Shown: one piece after another, positions 25,839 through 34,894 of the stretch
How positions within the stretch are numbered: position 1 is the first letter of the stretch
Layout of the letters: every line of letters begins with the position of its first letter
Assembly: GCA_009908325.1 (NCBI GenBank)
Contig: JAAAPI010000159.1
Coordinates: 1-36,471 of the forward strand
Direction: 5' to 3'
DNA from: Verrucomicrobiota bacterium
GTDB lineage: Bacteria; Verrucomicrobiota; Verrucomicrobiia; Opitutales; Coraliomargaritaceae
DNA length: 36,471 nt
Position numbers and translations under genes: made by a program
The notes under the pieces: generated by a model
What the model saw: only the letters and a program-made list of their open reading frames with translations
The model's database searches: none
Told to the model about the DNA's origin: nothing

Positions 25839-26483
25839 TTACTCGGGCCGCAGGACGCGAAAAACCTCCCGCAGTTTTGCCGGATCTTTGATACCGGGGG
25901 CACTCTCTGCACCGCTGTTGATGTCCAAGTGTTCGGCACCGGTCTGGCTGACCGCCGGAAGAACGTTGTCCGGAGCCAGTCCACCTGCCAGCACCCAATT
26001 TCTCTGCGGATATTCGGCGCTGAGCTGACTGAAACGCCCCCAGTCGCCAACCACCCCGGTGCCGCCTACCTGATTTTTCACATAGGTATCGACCAGAATG
26101 GTTTCCGCGAATTGCAGCGCCGCCGTTGGGAAATCGTCCTCCGGGGCGACCCTCGGTGCCAACCAGAGCCTTTCCGATCCGACCAGCCCGGACCAGGCGG
26201 CCAGCGTGGCCAGCCCCACTTGCAGACCGCTGTGAATTTGAAAGTAATCGAATCCTGCATCCCGGTGCCGCTCCAATTCCTCGGTGCCGGTTTCCACATC
26301 GACGAGCACCCGCTTGCCCTCCGGCACACGCGATGCCAGTTCCCGGGCCCGCTCCAAACTGAGGGCGCGCGGTGAATTCGGATAGACGATAAACCCGCAA
26401 TAATCCGCCCCCAGCGAAAGCGCCAAATCAACATCACTTTCCCGGGTCAGACCACAGATTTTTATACTCACGCGCCGATACAT
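25839..26483 (-). CDS. trpF: Phosphoribosylanthranilate isomerase
   Basis: The protein has 214 residues from the ATG at 26483. The frame extends six codons to a TTG, and a GTG directly before SIKICG is another possible start. SIKICGLTRESDVDLALSLG carries the catalytic cysteine; ADYCGFIVYPNSPRAL, VLVDVETG (in place of the usual VGVF), FDYFQIHS, and ILVDTYVKNQVGGTG with the catalytic aspartate follow, with WVLAGGLAPDNV and HLDINSGAESAPGIKDPAKL as phosphate-binding loops. It is a single TIM barrel that isomerises phosphoribosylanthranilate in tryptophan synthesis. No other trp genes are adjacent. The HA-repeat gene follows on the same strand. The start region abuts the REP-rich leader of the divergent guanylyltransferase gene. 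Confidence 0.93.
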   Translation of the reverse strand: MYRRVSIKICGLTRESDVDLALSLGADYCGFIVYPNSPRALSLERARELASRVPEGKRVLVDVETGTEELERHRDAGFDYFQIHSGLQVGLATLAAWSGLVGSERLWLAPRVAPEDDFPTAALQFAETILVDTYVKNQVGGTGVVGDWGRFSQLSAEYPQRNWVLAGGLAPDNVLPAVSQTGAEHLDINSGAESAPGIKDPAKLREVFRVLRPE

Positions 26484-26540
26484 GAAGCGAAGGTTAGGCA
26501 AGTATCATGAGAGATCAAGCACCGCTGCACGTCCTTCCAA

Positions 26541-26680
26541 ACGCGACCTGTCCGCCGTAGCCTCGGCGAAGGAGGAAGGCGTTCGGCTACAAACTTCCGA
26601 ACGTGACGGCATCGGGCTACATACCTCCGAACGCGAAGGCGTTCGGCTACAAACCTCCGAACGCGAAGGCGTTCGGCTAC
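26541..26680. repeat. Tandem REP hairpins in the leader of the guanylyltransferase gene
   Basis: Three 30-bp units (26591-26620, 26621-26650, 26651-26680) each contain ccgaacgcgaaggcgttcgg or a decayed version plus ctac. They are the reverse complement of the REP flanking the RAYT. A fourth, interrupted copy precedes them (about 26545-26590). Because the period is a multiple of three and lacks stops in this frame, an open reading frame runs through all copies into the downstream gene. Confidence 0.88.
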
Positions 26681-26778
26681 GAATGGACGCTGAGAATAAG
26701 ACAAATTATTTGGGGCCCCACGAGATTGTCCCGGTTTCTGTTCTTGCCAATTCGTCCGAGCGGAGGACGCTGGCAACT

Positions 26779-27870
26779 ATGTCAAAAAGATTTGTAGTTA
26801 TCATGGCGGGTGGACGCGGCGAGCGCTTTTGGCCGGAAAGCCGTATCGCCCGACCCAAGCAACTTTTACCCATCGTGGGCGAGACGCCGATGCTGGCACA
26901 GACCGTGGAACGCCTGTCCGGACTGGTTCCCCCGGGGGCTATTTTTGTCATTACGAATGCAGAACAGCGCGACGCCGTGCTGGAAGTCTGCCCCGATCTC
27001 GACCCGGACAAGGTGATCGGTGAACCTGTCGGACGCGATACGGCGGCAGCGGTCGGCCTCGCTACGCTACTGGTCCGTCGTGAGGACCCAGATGCCAGCT
27101 TTGCCATGCTCCCGGCCGATGCCGTCATCCACGACGCGGACGGCCTTCGAAAAACCCTCGAAGCGGCGTTTGCTGCGGTGGAAGCCAAGCCCGTGTTGGC
27201 CACGATTGGCGTTCCGGCCAGCTTTCCCGCGACGGGCTATGGCTACATCCAACAGGGCGAACGATTCGGCGACTATGTCGGGTGCCCTGTCTTCGAGGTG
27301 CAGCGTTTCGTGGAAAAACCTGACCTGGAAACCGCGCAGCAATACCTTGCAGCCGGAGGCTACTTCTGGAATGCCGGGATGTTTTTTTGGTCGGTCGGCT
27401 CCATCGCCAGCGAGTTGCAGAAAAACACGCCGAGCCTTTGGCAGGCACTGCAAGCCATCGACTCGGGGCTCGATGCCGGAGAGGGCCTCGAAGCGCTGCT
27501 CGCTCAGCACTATCCCGGCCTCGAAAAAATATCGATCGACTATGCCGTCATCGAGAAAGCGGAGCGAATCGTCATGCTGGAGGCCAATTTCGATTGGGAT
27601 GATGTAGGGGAATGGCCCGCCATTGCCCGGCACTACCCCCGGGATCCGGCGGGCAATGTGACTCGCGGCCAGACCGAGCTCGTGGAGGCCGCCAATAATA
27701 TTGTCTATTGCCGTGACGACGATCACCTCGTGGCCCTTTTGGGCGTGGAGGATTTGATTGTCGTGAAGACAAACGATGCCACGCTTGTCTGCCACAAAGA
27801 TAAAGCGCAGGAAATCAAACATCTGGTCAAAACCCTGAGCCTGAAGGCAGCCAATAAGCATCTTATTTGA
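26779..27870 (+). CDS. manC: Mannose-1-phosphate guanylyltransferase
   Basis: The 363-residue protein starts MSKRFVVIMAGGRGERFWPESR, the nucleotidyltransferase signature, followed by RPKQLLPIVGE. The catalytic core has EPVGRDTAAAVGLA, FAMLPADAVI, TGYGYIQQGE, FVEKPDLETA, FWNAGMFFW and DYAVIEKAERI. The C-terminal part forms the short left-handed helix region, without the phosphomannose isomerase domain of long ManC proteins. It makes GDP-mannose from mannose-1-phosphate and GTP for glycan synthesis. The frame is open from 26482, but the upstream 99 codons are translated REP repeat and are rejected. ATG 26779 has ggagg 12 bases upstream. ruvX begins one base after its stop. Confidence 0.92.
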   Translation: MSKRFVVIMAGGRGERFWPESRIARPKQLLPIVGETPMLAQTVERLSGLVPPGAIFVITNAEQRDAVLEVCPDLDPDKVIGEPVGRDTAAAVGLATLLVRREDPDASFAMLPADAVIHDADGLRKTLEAAFAAVEAKPVLATIGVPASFPATGYGYIQQGERFGDYVGCPVFEVQRFVEKPDLETAQQYLAAGGYFWNAGMFFWSVGSIASELQKNTPSLWQALQAIDSGLDAGEGLEALLAQHYPGLEKISIDYAVIEKAERIVMLEANFDWDDVGEWPAIARHYPRDPAGNVTRGQTELVEAANNIVYCRDDDHLVALLGVEDLIVVKTNDATLVCHKDKAQEIKHLVKTLSLKAANKHLI

Positions 27871-27871
27871 C

Positions 27872-28291
27872 GTGAACTACCTGGGCATCGATTGGGGTGA
27901 AAAGCGCATCGGTCTCGCTTTCGCCGATGAGGTCGGGATTGCCATTCCCCTGCCCGCTGCGGTCGCCGCTTCCAAAAAGGCGCGCATGCGGCAAATCGAG
28001 ACTGTGGTCGAGACACGGCGCGTCGAAGCTCTGGTCGTGGGCTATCCATTGAACATGGATGGATCGGTCGGCTTCAAGGCCCGCGAAGTGGATGGATTCA
28101 TCGAAGAGCTGGAAAAGCGCTTCCGGCTACCCGTCCACCGCATTGACGAGCGCCTCTCCAGTCACTCCGTGGAACAGGGCCTGAAAGGGCAAAAGCGAAA
28201 ACCGAGCCGCCAAAGTGGCGAAATCGACTCCCGTGCCGCCGCCCTTATCCTGCAGGATTTTATCGAAGAAAAGAGGCCGGGCAGTCGGTAA
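27872..28291 (+). CDS. ruvX: Putative pre-16S rRNA nuclease / Holliday junction resolvase-like protein (YqgF)
   Basis: The 139-residue RNase H-fold protein of YqgF length has the metal-binding acidic residues expected for the family: Asp7 in YLGIDWGEKRIGLAFAD, the conserved VVGYPLNMDGSVG loop (56-67), IDERLSS (91-97) and Asp119 in EIDSRAAALILQDF. YqgF proteins process the 5' end of 16S rRNA in E. coli and have been linked to Holliday junction cleavage in others. It starts with GTG at 27872, one base after the TGA of the guanylyltransferase gene, which suggests translational coupling. The motifs are complete and nothing is unusual. Confidence 0.93.
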   Translation: MNYLGIDWGEKRIGLAFADEVGIAIPLPAAVAASKKARMRQIETVVETRRVEALVVGYPLNMDGSVGFKAREVDGFIEELEKRFRLPVHRIDERLSSHSVEQGLKGQKRKPSRQSGEIDSRAAALILQDFIEEKRPGSR

Positions 28292-28440
28292 AGCGTATCG
28301 CAACACACCGCAACAGCGGTCACTTGAGGGAAGCCGAATACGTCAGGGCACTTCTATTTGAGCGTCTTTTGGCGGGATTCTTTGAATTCCAGCTTGACCC
28401 ATCGGTCCCGAGTTCGACATCTTACACGCATACGAGCCTT

Positions 28441-28515
<75 letters not shown>

Positions 28516-28633
28516 GCTTTTCTCCTGGCACAAAGCCAGTCGCTACCGCACGGAGTGTGGAGAAACTTGTTTGAAGGGCATCCAGCCGAACAATCCCGGT
28601 TGACAGTCGCCGCTCTCTGGCTGAACTCACGGA

Positions 28634-29332
28634 ATGGAACCGATCAACCGCTACCTCGACGCCGCCATCCTCAAGCCGGAGTTCACCGAAGCGGACGTTA
28701 TCGAAGCGCTGAAGTGCTGCGTGCGCCTCGAAACCTACAGTGCCTGCGTGCGCCCTTGCGATATTGAGCTGGCGCAAAAGTATTGTGAGGGCACCCGGAC
28801 GGCAGTTTGCGTGGTGCTTGGTTTTCCCCACGGTGTCCAGCTTTCCGGATCAAAAGTCGAGGAGGCCAAGCGCTACCTCGCCTCGGGAGTCGACGAAATC
28901 GATATGGTGGCGAACTACGGCTGGATACGCTCCGGCAAGTGGGCAGCGGTCGAGGCCGACATTGCCGGTGTCGCCGAGCTGACGCGGGCGGCTGGCATTC
29001 CCCTGAAAGTCATCTTCGAAACCGCTCACCTCGACCTCGAGCAAATCAAAGAAATGACCAAGGTCTGCATTCGCGCGGGTGCCGATTTCGTCAAAACATC
29101 CACCGGTTTCAACGGCGAAGGGGCGCGCCCCGGGGACGTGCAATGCATGCTCGACACCGCAGCGGGCCGCATGCGCGTTAAGCCCTCCGGCGGGATCCGG
29201 AATCGGGAAGAAGCCGAGCGTTTCGTCGAAATGGGTGCGCACCGCCTCGGTGTCGGTTGGACATCCTGCGAGGCTATCTGCAGGGGTCAGGAAGCCGACA
29301 CCGGCGACGATAGCGGGGGCCCGGCTTATTGA
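28634..29332 (+). CDS. deoC: Deoxyribose-phosphate aldolase
   Basis: The 232-residue class I aldolase has the DeoC catalytic triad: Asp90 in GVDEIDMVANYG, the Schiff-base Lys154 in ADFVKTSTGFNGEGA, and Lys183 in MRVKPSGGIRNREEA. The early signature is LDAAILKPEFTEADV. It cleaves 2-deoxyribose-5-phosphate into acetaldehyde and glyceraldehyde-3-phosphate in deoxynucleoside catabolism. The C-terminal tail GQEADTGDDSGGPAY is variable. The stop codon overlaps the ATG of the next gene by one base (TGATG), indicating coupling with the Cdd1-like gene. No deoxynucleoside phosphorylase or regulator is adjacent. Confidence 0.94.
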   Translation: MEPINRYLDAAILKPEFTEADVIEALKCCVRLETYSACVRPCDIELAQKYCEGTRTAVCVVLGFPHGVQLSGSKVEEAKRYLASGVDEIDMVANYGWIRSGKWAAVEADIAGVAELTRAAGIPLKVIFETAHLDLEQIKEMTKVCIRAGADFVKTSTGFNGEGARPGDVQCMLDTAAGRMRVKPSGGIRNREEAERFVEMGAHRLGVGWTSCEAICRGQEADTGDDSGGPAY

Positions 29333-29625
29333 TGACTGCGATGTTTGAGCCTAAAAAGAAAAAGAAGGTCGACTACGAGGCGCTCAATTCAGCGCTGATG
29401 CGGATACCCCGCATGGATGTGGCTGCCGCGCGCGACCTGATCGACCTCGGTATTCGCGAGATTTACGACCTGCAGGGGCGCGCGCCTGAGGTGTTGATGG
29501 AGGACGCCCGCTCGAAGAACTCGGAAATTCCACAGGACCGAATTCGCTATTTCCGCATGGCTGTGTATTATGCTGAATGCGAAGCGCCCGAGCCGGCCCG
29601 GCTCCATCCGGATGCTTGGAACTAA
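29332..29625 (+). CDS. Cdd1-like helix-hairpin-helix protein
   Basis: The 97-residue protein has a Lys-rich start (MTAMFEPKKKKK). A helix-hairpin-helix-like core follows (ALMRIPRMDVAAARDLIDLG, then IREIYDLQGRAPEVLME) and the family-typical end RIRYFRMAVYYAECE. This is the pattern of the small Cdd1/pathogenicity-locus family (PF11731), whose members are thought to bind DNA through HhH but have no settled function. It overlaps deoC by one base and precedes the LON-domain gene by 28 bp. The glycines usual in the HhH hairpin (IPGVG) are replaced by IPRMD, so the DNA-binding hairpin may be weak. ATG 29341 is an alternative start. Confidence 0.75.
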   Translation: MTAMFEPKKKKKVDYEALNSALMRIPRMDVAAARDLIDLGIREIYDLQGRAPEVLMEDARSKNSEIPQDRIRYFRMAVYYAECEAPEPARLHPDAWN

Positions 29626-29653
29626 GCACCTCTCTCAACCACATAAACGCACC

Positions 29654-30337
29654 ATGCAACTACAGGAAATAGAAATTCCGCGCGAGGTCCCTGTCATGAC
29701 CATGAGTCAAACAGTGCTTTTTCCTCAGGCCATGATGCCTTTGTTCATTTTCGAGCCGCGCTACCGGGAAATGCTGAAGCATGCGCTCGAAAGCGATCGC
29801 ATCTTTGCCGTGGCGGCCCTGGATGATCGCGAGGAAGATGCCGAGGCTCTTGAAACACCCTACAATGTGGCCGGTGTGGGCGTCATCCGCGCTTGCAAGC
29901 AAAACCCGGATGGCACGTCAAATTTGATTCTTCAGGGTCTCGCCCGGGTCGACTTTGAGGACATCATTTGCGAAGAGCCCTACCGCCGGGCCCGCATACG
30001 CCAACGTATGAGCCAGTCGGATGGTTCGGAAAAAACGCTCAATGCCATCCAACCCACCTTGCTCGCCCTCATTCAAACCCAGATCCGGCTGGGAGCACGC
30101 ATCCCCGAAGAAGTTCTGAAATTTCTCGCCAACATTCGCGATTCCGAATGCGTGCTGGATTTGGCCATCTACACGCTTTGCCCGGACAGCCGTTTCAAGC
30201 AAGAGCTTTTGGAAACGCGCAGCGTCCTCACTCGTTTCGAGAAGTTTGAGCGCGCCCTCCGGTCACAAATCGAGCGGCTCAAAACAGACCGCCACCTCAA
30301 AGGCGGCCTGGACGACGACGATATCGGGCAGAATTGA
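29654..30337 (+). CDS. LON-substrate-binding-domain (LAN) protein
   Basis: The 227-residue protein starts MQLQEIEIPREVPVMTMSQT (ATG 29654; the frame is open from 29570 without family support). It shows the Lon N-terminal domain pattern: VLFPQAMMPLFIFEPRYREM, FAVAALD, GVGVIRACKQNPDGTSNLIL and QGLARVDFEDI. A helical second half (LLALIQTQIRLGARIPEEVL, then NIRDSECVLDLAIY) corresponds to the helical bundle after this domain in Lon. There is no AAA+ ATPase or protease domain. Such stand-alone LAN proteins are common and may bind misfolded proteins or adapt other proteases, but no activity is proven. It follows the Cdd1-like gene and converges on the LolA-like gene. Confidence 0.88.
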   Translation: MQLQEIEIPREVPVMTMSQTVLFPQAMMPLFIFEPRYREMLKHALESDRIFAVAALDDREEDAEALETPYNVAGVGVIRACKQNPDGTSNLILQGLARVDFEDIICEEPYRRARIRQRMSQSDGSEKTLNAIQPTLLALIQTQIRLGARIPEEVLKFLANIRDSECVLDLAIYTLCPDSRFKQELLETRSVLTRFEKFERALRSQIERLKTDRHLKGGLDDDDIGQN

Positions 30338-30382
30338 TTTCTCCCTCCAAGCCCTATGCCCCAAGCCCCATGCTCCATCAAC

Positions 30383-31117
30383 CTACCGGGAAGGCTCTTT
30401 GAAGTAAAAGCTGAGCACGCCCCGATTCACGGAAATCGAGTCAACTTTAGCGACTGAAAGTGTCTCATCTGCAGAGCGCTGCTCCACCTCGTAGGCAAAG
30501 GGGAAGCCTTCCACCTCCCGGTAGTCACGGTAAAGCGTTTGACCGCGCAAACCACCGGAGGCATCGAATTTATCAAGGCGCAGAATGTGCGCTTTTTGGG
30601 CATCCAGGAAATAATGCGAAACCATCCCCTCTGAGCCGGTCACTTCGATCACGTTGACACTACGGCCTTTCCAGTAGCGCTGTGGAAGTAGCTTGAAGAC
30701 GTAGTCGCTTTTCTCGTTATGGCGGAAAAGTGGACTTTCAAACCGCGCCATTTCTTTGATGCGGTCCAAGTCCGCTCCCTCAAGGCGCTCAATCTCAACG
30801 GCCCCGTTTGTTTCCCTTCGGATCCAGCCCACCTCCCCATCGTAGCCACTGGTTACCGAATTCGCGTCCCGAAAAAGACAATACCGCAAAAGATTTGGCC
30901 CCTTGCGGTGCGTCATAAACCGCATCTTTTTACCGCTCTGCTCGATGGACCCTTCCACGATGACGGAGCTGAGCGCAGCGGCATCGCGCATGCCCCCATA
31001 TAGCTCCGTATACTGGCCGAGAATACGTTGTAACTGGTAGGGCAATTCGTTTTGCGCCAAAACCGATATCGGACTCAACGAGAAAACCAACAAAGCGCTG
31101 AAAATAAAAAATCGCAT
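30383..31117 (-). CDS. Exported LolA/outer-membrane lipoprotein-sorting-like protein
   Basis: The protein has 244 residues from ATG 31117, which gives a clean signal peptide (MRFFIFSALLVFSLSPISVL, cleavage near AQN). The longer frame to 31159 puts 14 extra residues before the signal and is rejected. The mature part has an unclosed-barrel pattern of alternating strands (VIVEGSIEQSGKKMRFMTH, DGEVGWIRRE, YWKGRSVNVIEVTG, HYFLDAQKAHILRLD, TLYRDYREVEGFPFAYEVEQ), resembling LolA/LolB-like outer-membrane sorting proteins that bind lipids. There is no lipobox cysteine. It probably acts in the periplasm; the exact ligand is unknown. It is divergent from the channel gene. Confidence 0.7.
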   Translation of the reverse strand: MRFFIFSALLVFSLSPISVLAQNELPYQLQRILGQYTELYGGMRDAAALSSVIVEGSIEQSGKKMRFMTHRKGPNLLRYCLFRDANSVTSGYDGEVGWIRRETNGAVEIERLEGADLDRIKEMARFESPLFRHNEKSDYVFKLLPQRYWKGRSVNVIEVTGSEGMVSHYFLDAQKAHILRLDKFDASGGLRGQTLYRDYREVEGFPFAYEVEQRSADETLSVAKVDSISVNRGVLSFYFKEPSR

Positions 31118-31338
31118 CACCCACCATACGGAAGCGGGACGCGTCCCAAGGCAAGACATTCCTGACTTCTGAAAACGCGGGGCAGCTACCTGAAGGAAGC
31201 TGCATACGTATGTCCGCTCCTTTAGGTGCGGAACGAGCTAGGACACCACAGGCGGATGAATTTTACCTCGCAATTGAAACTGCACCCTCTGAAAACGAAG
31301 CATTGTCAATTGGGAGTTTTGAGACCAAAACTCCTCGC

Positions 31339-32613
31339 ATGACCCCGGAATTTTTAAGCGCTTATCTCGAAAACCTGCAGATGCCTGCGGAACTGACCAG
31401 CCTTCTCGGGTTGCTCGGTGCAACGCTCTACCTGCTCGTTCTTGCCCTGCTGGCGAACTTCATCGCCAAGCGTTTTATTGCCTACGTCGCGCACCCGCTC
31501 ATCGAGAAAACGGCGATCACCTGGGATGATCTTTTGATCGAACACAATGTCCTGGTCCGCTTCTCGCACATTGTTCCCGCCGCAATCGTCCATTTCGTCG
31601 CGCCCACTCTCTTTGAGGACTATCCGGCCCTCGCCAACGTTTTCAGTCAATTGGTCAATGTTTACCTGATCGTCATCGTCCTTCTCGTCATTGATGCCAC
31701 GCTGAACTTCTTGCGCGCATTTTGGGAGCGCAGCCCGGCGGGGCAGCGCTACCCCGCGAAAAGCTTCGTCCAGGCCGCCAAACTCGTCATCAACCTGATC
31801 GGGCTCATTTTCATACTCGCCACCATTATTGACCGCTCCCCGATCGTCCTCTTTTCCGGTCTCGGGGCGGTCACGGCCATCCTCCTCCTGATTTTCAAAG
31901 ACGCGATTCTCGGGCTGGTCGCGGGCTTCCAGTTGTCCATCAACAACATGGTCATGGTCGGCGATTGGATCGCCATGCCCGCCCGGGGTGCCGATGGTGA
32001 CGTGATTGATGTCTCACTGACCACCGTTAAGGTGAAAAACTGGGATAAGACGATTACGACGATCCCGACCTACGCCCTGATCACGGACTCCTTCAAAAAC
32101 TGGCGTGGCATGAAGGAAACCGGTGGTCGCCGGGTCAAACGCCCCCTCTTGATCGATCTCCGGACGCTGCGATTCACGGACGAGGCGCAGCTGGAAAAAT
32201 TTAAACGTATTCATCTGCTGCGCCCCTACCTGGAGTCCAAGCTTCAGGACATACAAAAGCACAACGAATCTGTCGGCGAGGAACTCTCCGAGCTGATCAA
32301 CGGTCGCCGCCTGACCAACATCGGCACCTTCCGCGCCTATTGTGTGGCCTACTTACGCCAGCACCCCAAGGTTCGGCAGGATCTGACGCTACTGGTGCGT
32401 CAACTCGCCCCGGATGCGACGGGCCTGCCCATCGAGATCTATTTCTTCTGCAACGACACGAATTGGGTCAGCTACGAGGATGTGCAGTCGGACGTCTTTG
32501 ACCACCTCCTCTCCATCCTCCCGGAATTCGGCCTCAGCGCTTTCCAATCCCCCAGCGGGGCCGACCTCGAGAAAGCTGGCATCGCCATGGGGAAAAATGA
32601 AGTCAACGCGTAG
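31339..32613 (+). CDS. MscS-type mechanosensitive channel (YbdG-like)
   Basis: The protein has 424 residues from ATG 31339 (MTPEFLSAYLENL). The frame is open to 31210, but the first 43 residues have no family look and the start remains uncertain. About five membrane helices precede the MscS core: VLFSGLGAVTAILLLIFKDA (pore-lining region), LVAGFQLSINNMVMVGDWI (beta-domain start), GDVIDVSLTTVKVKNWDKTI and TTIPTYALITDSFKNWRGM. The last block and GGRRVKRPLLIDL are characteristic of the YbdG/miniconductance branch, whose long C-terminal cytoplasmic domain is also present. These channels open under membrane tension and release solutes on hypo-osmotic shock in the inner membrane. It converges with the symporter genes. 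Confidence 0.92.
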   Translation: MTPEFLSAYLENLQMPAELTSLLGLLGATLYLLVLALLANFIAKRFIAYVAHPLIEKTAITWDDLLIEHNVLVRFSHIVPAAIVHFVAPTLFEDYPALANVFSQLVNVYLIVIVLLVIDATLNFLRAFWERSPAGQRYPAKSFVQAAKLVINLIGLIFILATIIDRSPIVLFSGLGAVTAILLLIFKDAILGLVAGFQLSINNMVMVGDWIAMPARGADGDVIDVSLTTVKVKNWDKTITTIPTYALITDSFKNWRGMKETGGRRVKRPLLIDLRTLRFTDEAQLEKFKRIHLLRPYLESKLQDIQKHNESVGEELSELINGRRLTNIGTFRAYCVAYLRQHPKVRQDLTLLVRQLAPDATGLPIEIYFFCNDTNWVSYEDVQSDVFDHLLSILPEFGLSAFQSPSGADLEKAGIAMGKNEVNA

Positions 32614-32618
32614 CGAAA

Positions 32619-34368
32619 TTAGATCTCGAACTCGTTCGTTTCCACCGGCTTCTTGGCGCTGGGGATATGGATTTCGGCCACCATCTCCTGGATATGTTCG
32701 GGCGCGTTTCCGGTGAAGGCTTTTACCGTGAAGGCGACGACAAAATTGATCAACATACCGACAAATCCGATCCCCTCCGGCGTGATACCGAAAAGCAATT
32801 GATCCGCCCGCCCGTCGAGAAATTGGAAGTAAACGATGTAGCCAATCGTAAACGTGATGCCGGCGAGCATCCCGGCAACGGCACCCTGTTTATTCATCTT
32901 CGACGAAAAGATGCCCATCAAGAGCGTCGGGAAAAATGACGAAGCGGCCAGGCCGAAGGCGAAGGCCACCGTTTTGGCGATGAAAGCGGAGGGCGGATTG
33001 ATCCCAAAATACGCCGCCACCCCTAGCGCCTATGGAGGTCGATAGCACGAGCAGGAGCCCCGCTGCGGTCGATAAAGCGGCCGCGATGCAGCCCGCCATA
33101 AGCAGTGCAATGACCCACATGGGAAGACCCGCCATGTAAGGGTTGGCCATGACCATGATATCGTTGCCAAACCAGAGTTCGTTCGGGTTTGAGTCGTCCG
33201 CCTTGCTGGCCAACAGACGCTCGCCACTGGGGCCGATTCGCTGGTGTTCGGGTGCGTCGTAGGTTGGATACACCGGTGCTTTGCCTTGAAAGACACTGAA
33301 CGTACCCGCCTCCGACTTGCCCGGACCGGCGTATTGGATCTGCCCGTCGCCGTTTTTATCGACCCACGCCATCTGGCCGGTCGCCTCGAACTCGTAGAAC
33401 CAATCAGGTGCCTCGGCATAGGCCGTGCCGTTCAGTTTCTCGATCAAATTGACTCGCGAAAACGCGCCGATCGTCGGTGCCGTCAGATAGATCACAGCGA
33501 TAAAGCTCAGCGTCCAGGCTGCCGAGCGTCGGACCGAGCGCACGTTTTTCACCGTAAAGAAGCGCACAATCACGTGCGGTAAACCTGCCGTGCCACACAT
33601 GAGAGCCGCCGTGATACAAAACAAGTTGATCGTAGACATCTTGCCCGAGGTGTATTCCTGAAACCCAAGCTCGGTGTTGATGGCATTGAGCTTCGTCAAA
33701 AACGACACCCCGCCACCATCTGCCGTATAGGTGCCGATCAAGCCAAGCTGTGGGATGACGTTTCCCGTGAGCGCCATGGCGATAAAAACCGCCGGAATCG
33801 TATAGGCGAAGGCCATCACGCAATACTGAGCCACCTGCGTGTAGGTGATCCCCTTCATCCCCCCCAAACCCGCGTAAGCGAAGACGATCGCCGAGCCAAT
33901 GACGACGCCAAAGGGAATACTGATCCCGAAAAGCTGGGAGAAAACAACCCCCACCCCGCGCATCTGCCCCATGATGTAAGTCATGCAGATGAATATGGCA
34001 CAAACCACGGCCACGCCGCGGGCCAGACGCGAGTAGTAACGGTCCCCAATAAAGTCGGGCACGGTCGCCTTCCCAAACTTACGCAGATAGGGCACCATCA
34101 ATATGGTCAACAAAACGAATCCTCCCGTCCAGCCCATGAGGAAACGCGAGGCATCATAACCACTGATCGCCACCGTGCCGGCCATGGAGATAAACGTTGC
34201 CGCAGACATCCAGTCGGCCGCCGTCGCCATACCGTTGGCAAAGGGGGAAACGCCGCCGCCTGCGGTGTAATACTCCTTGGTCGAAGCCGCGCGGGAACGC
34301 ATCGCGATCCCGATGTAGAGGGCAAAGCTCAGCCCGATGAAGATAAAGTTGAGGGTATCCTGTGTCAT
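32619..34368 (-). pseudogene. Sodium:solute symporter large subunit, internal deletion and frameshift
   Basis: The gene begins at ATG 34368 ([20 protein letters not shown]) and encodes an SSS-family transporter of the ActP/VC_2705 type: [60 protein letters not shown] and [19 protein letters not shown]. At about 33030 it reads LLLVLSTSI, then shifts frame. The remaining C-terminal part (from about 33030, [22 protein letters not shown] onward to EFEI at 32619) is in another frame. Family alignment from memory places about 35-45 residues between these blocks (the SHDL...INP...region), so a deletion not divisible by three is likely. A large periplasmic insert ([17 protein letters not shown]) has an EF-hand-like calcium loop. 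Either a true pseudogene or an assembly/sequencing error; the rest is well conserved. Confidence 0.8.
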
Positions 34369-34412
34369 GTTTGGGGCCGCTTGGGGTCGCTTGCGGTCGT
34401 TCGACGGCTTGC

Positions 34413-34679
34413 TCAGCGCTCTTCGTAGTAGCCGTGCTTGCGGTCGAGCCGGTTCATCAGGACAGCGTAAATCACCAAAATCGCGATGAATCCGATGATT
34501 GAACCTTGCTGCGCCATCCAAAAGCCGAAGGGTGCATGCCCGACCGAAGGGAAATGCGCATCCAGCCAGTCGCGGGCCAGTATCGCCGCGCCGTAGCTGA
34601 TAAGAAACCAGACAGCGAGCAAACTCAGGGTAATTTTCAGACAGGCGCGCCGATGGGCTCGGGGATGGTTGACTTCCAT
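34413..34679 (-). CDS. Sodium:solute symporter small subunit (DUF4212)
   Basis: The protein has 88 residues from ATG 34679 ([20 protein letters not shown]). It has two membrane helices: [16 protein letters not shown], and [19 protein letters not shown] after the diagnostic [12 protein letters not shown]. It ends with a cytoplasmic RKHGYYEER. This matches the DUF4212 small partner that is encoded immediately before VC_2705-type symporters. It probably helps assemble or modulate the large subunit 44 bp downstream, which is broken here. The longer frame to 34715 adds 12 residues without support. The gene is divergent from the GbsR-type regulator, which may control it. Confidence 0.88.
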   Translation of the reverse strand: MEVNHPRAHRRACLKITLSLLAVWFLISYGAAILARDWLDAHFPSVGHAPFGFWMAQQGSIIGFIAILVIYAVLMNRLDRKHGYYEER

Positions 34680-34894
34680 AGTAGATAGCTTGATAGCGAC
34701 CATAAGCCACAGCACAAGATTTCTATGCCGGGAAAATCATTTTTTGCTGGCGACTCGGCTCAACCTCCAGGTTGCCCGGGTCATCCCTGGCTGCGAGGGA
34801 AACACCTGCAAACGAGCCGCTCTTCACTCTTTGTCAGCGACCGGTTTCAGAAAATCTTGAAATAGTTGAACAAAGTATTTACGCCTCATACCCG

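Noticed and set aside
25774..26400. N-terminal extension of the HA-repeat gene
   Set aside because: It overlaps trpF in a different frame, and the extension translates to non-family sequence; the ATG at 25773 gives a sensible basic start.
26482..26778. 99-residue extension of the guanylyltransferase
   Set aside because: It is translated REP repeat; the conserved N-terminus begins at 26779. Kept only as a finding about the in-frame array.
28394..28423. Promoter for tRNA-Gly
   Set aside because: TTGACC is a fair -35 but no acceptable -10 lies at 16-18 bp; not called as a feature.
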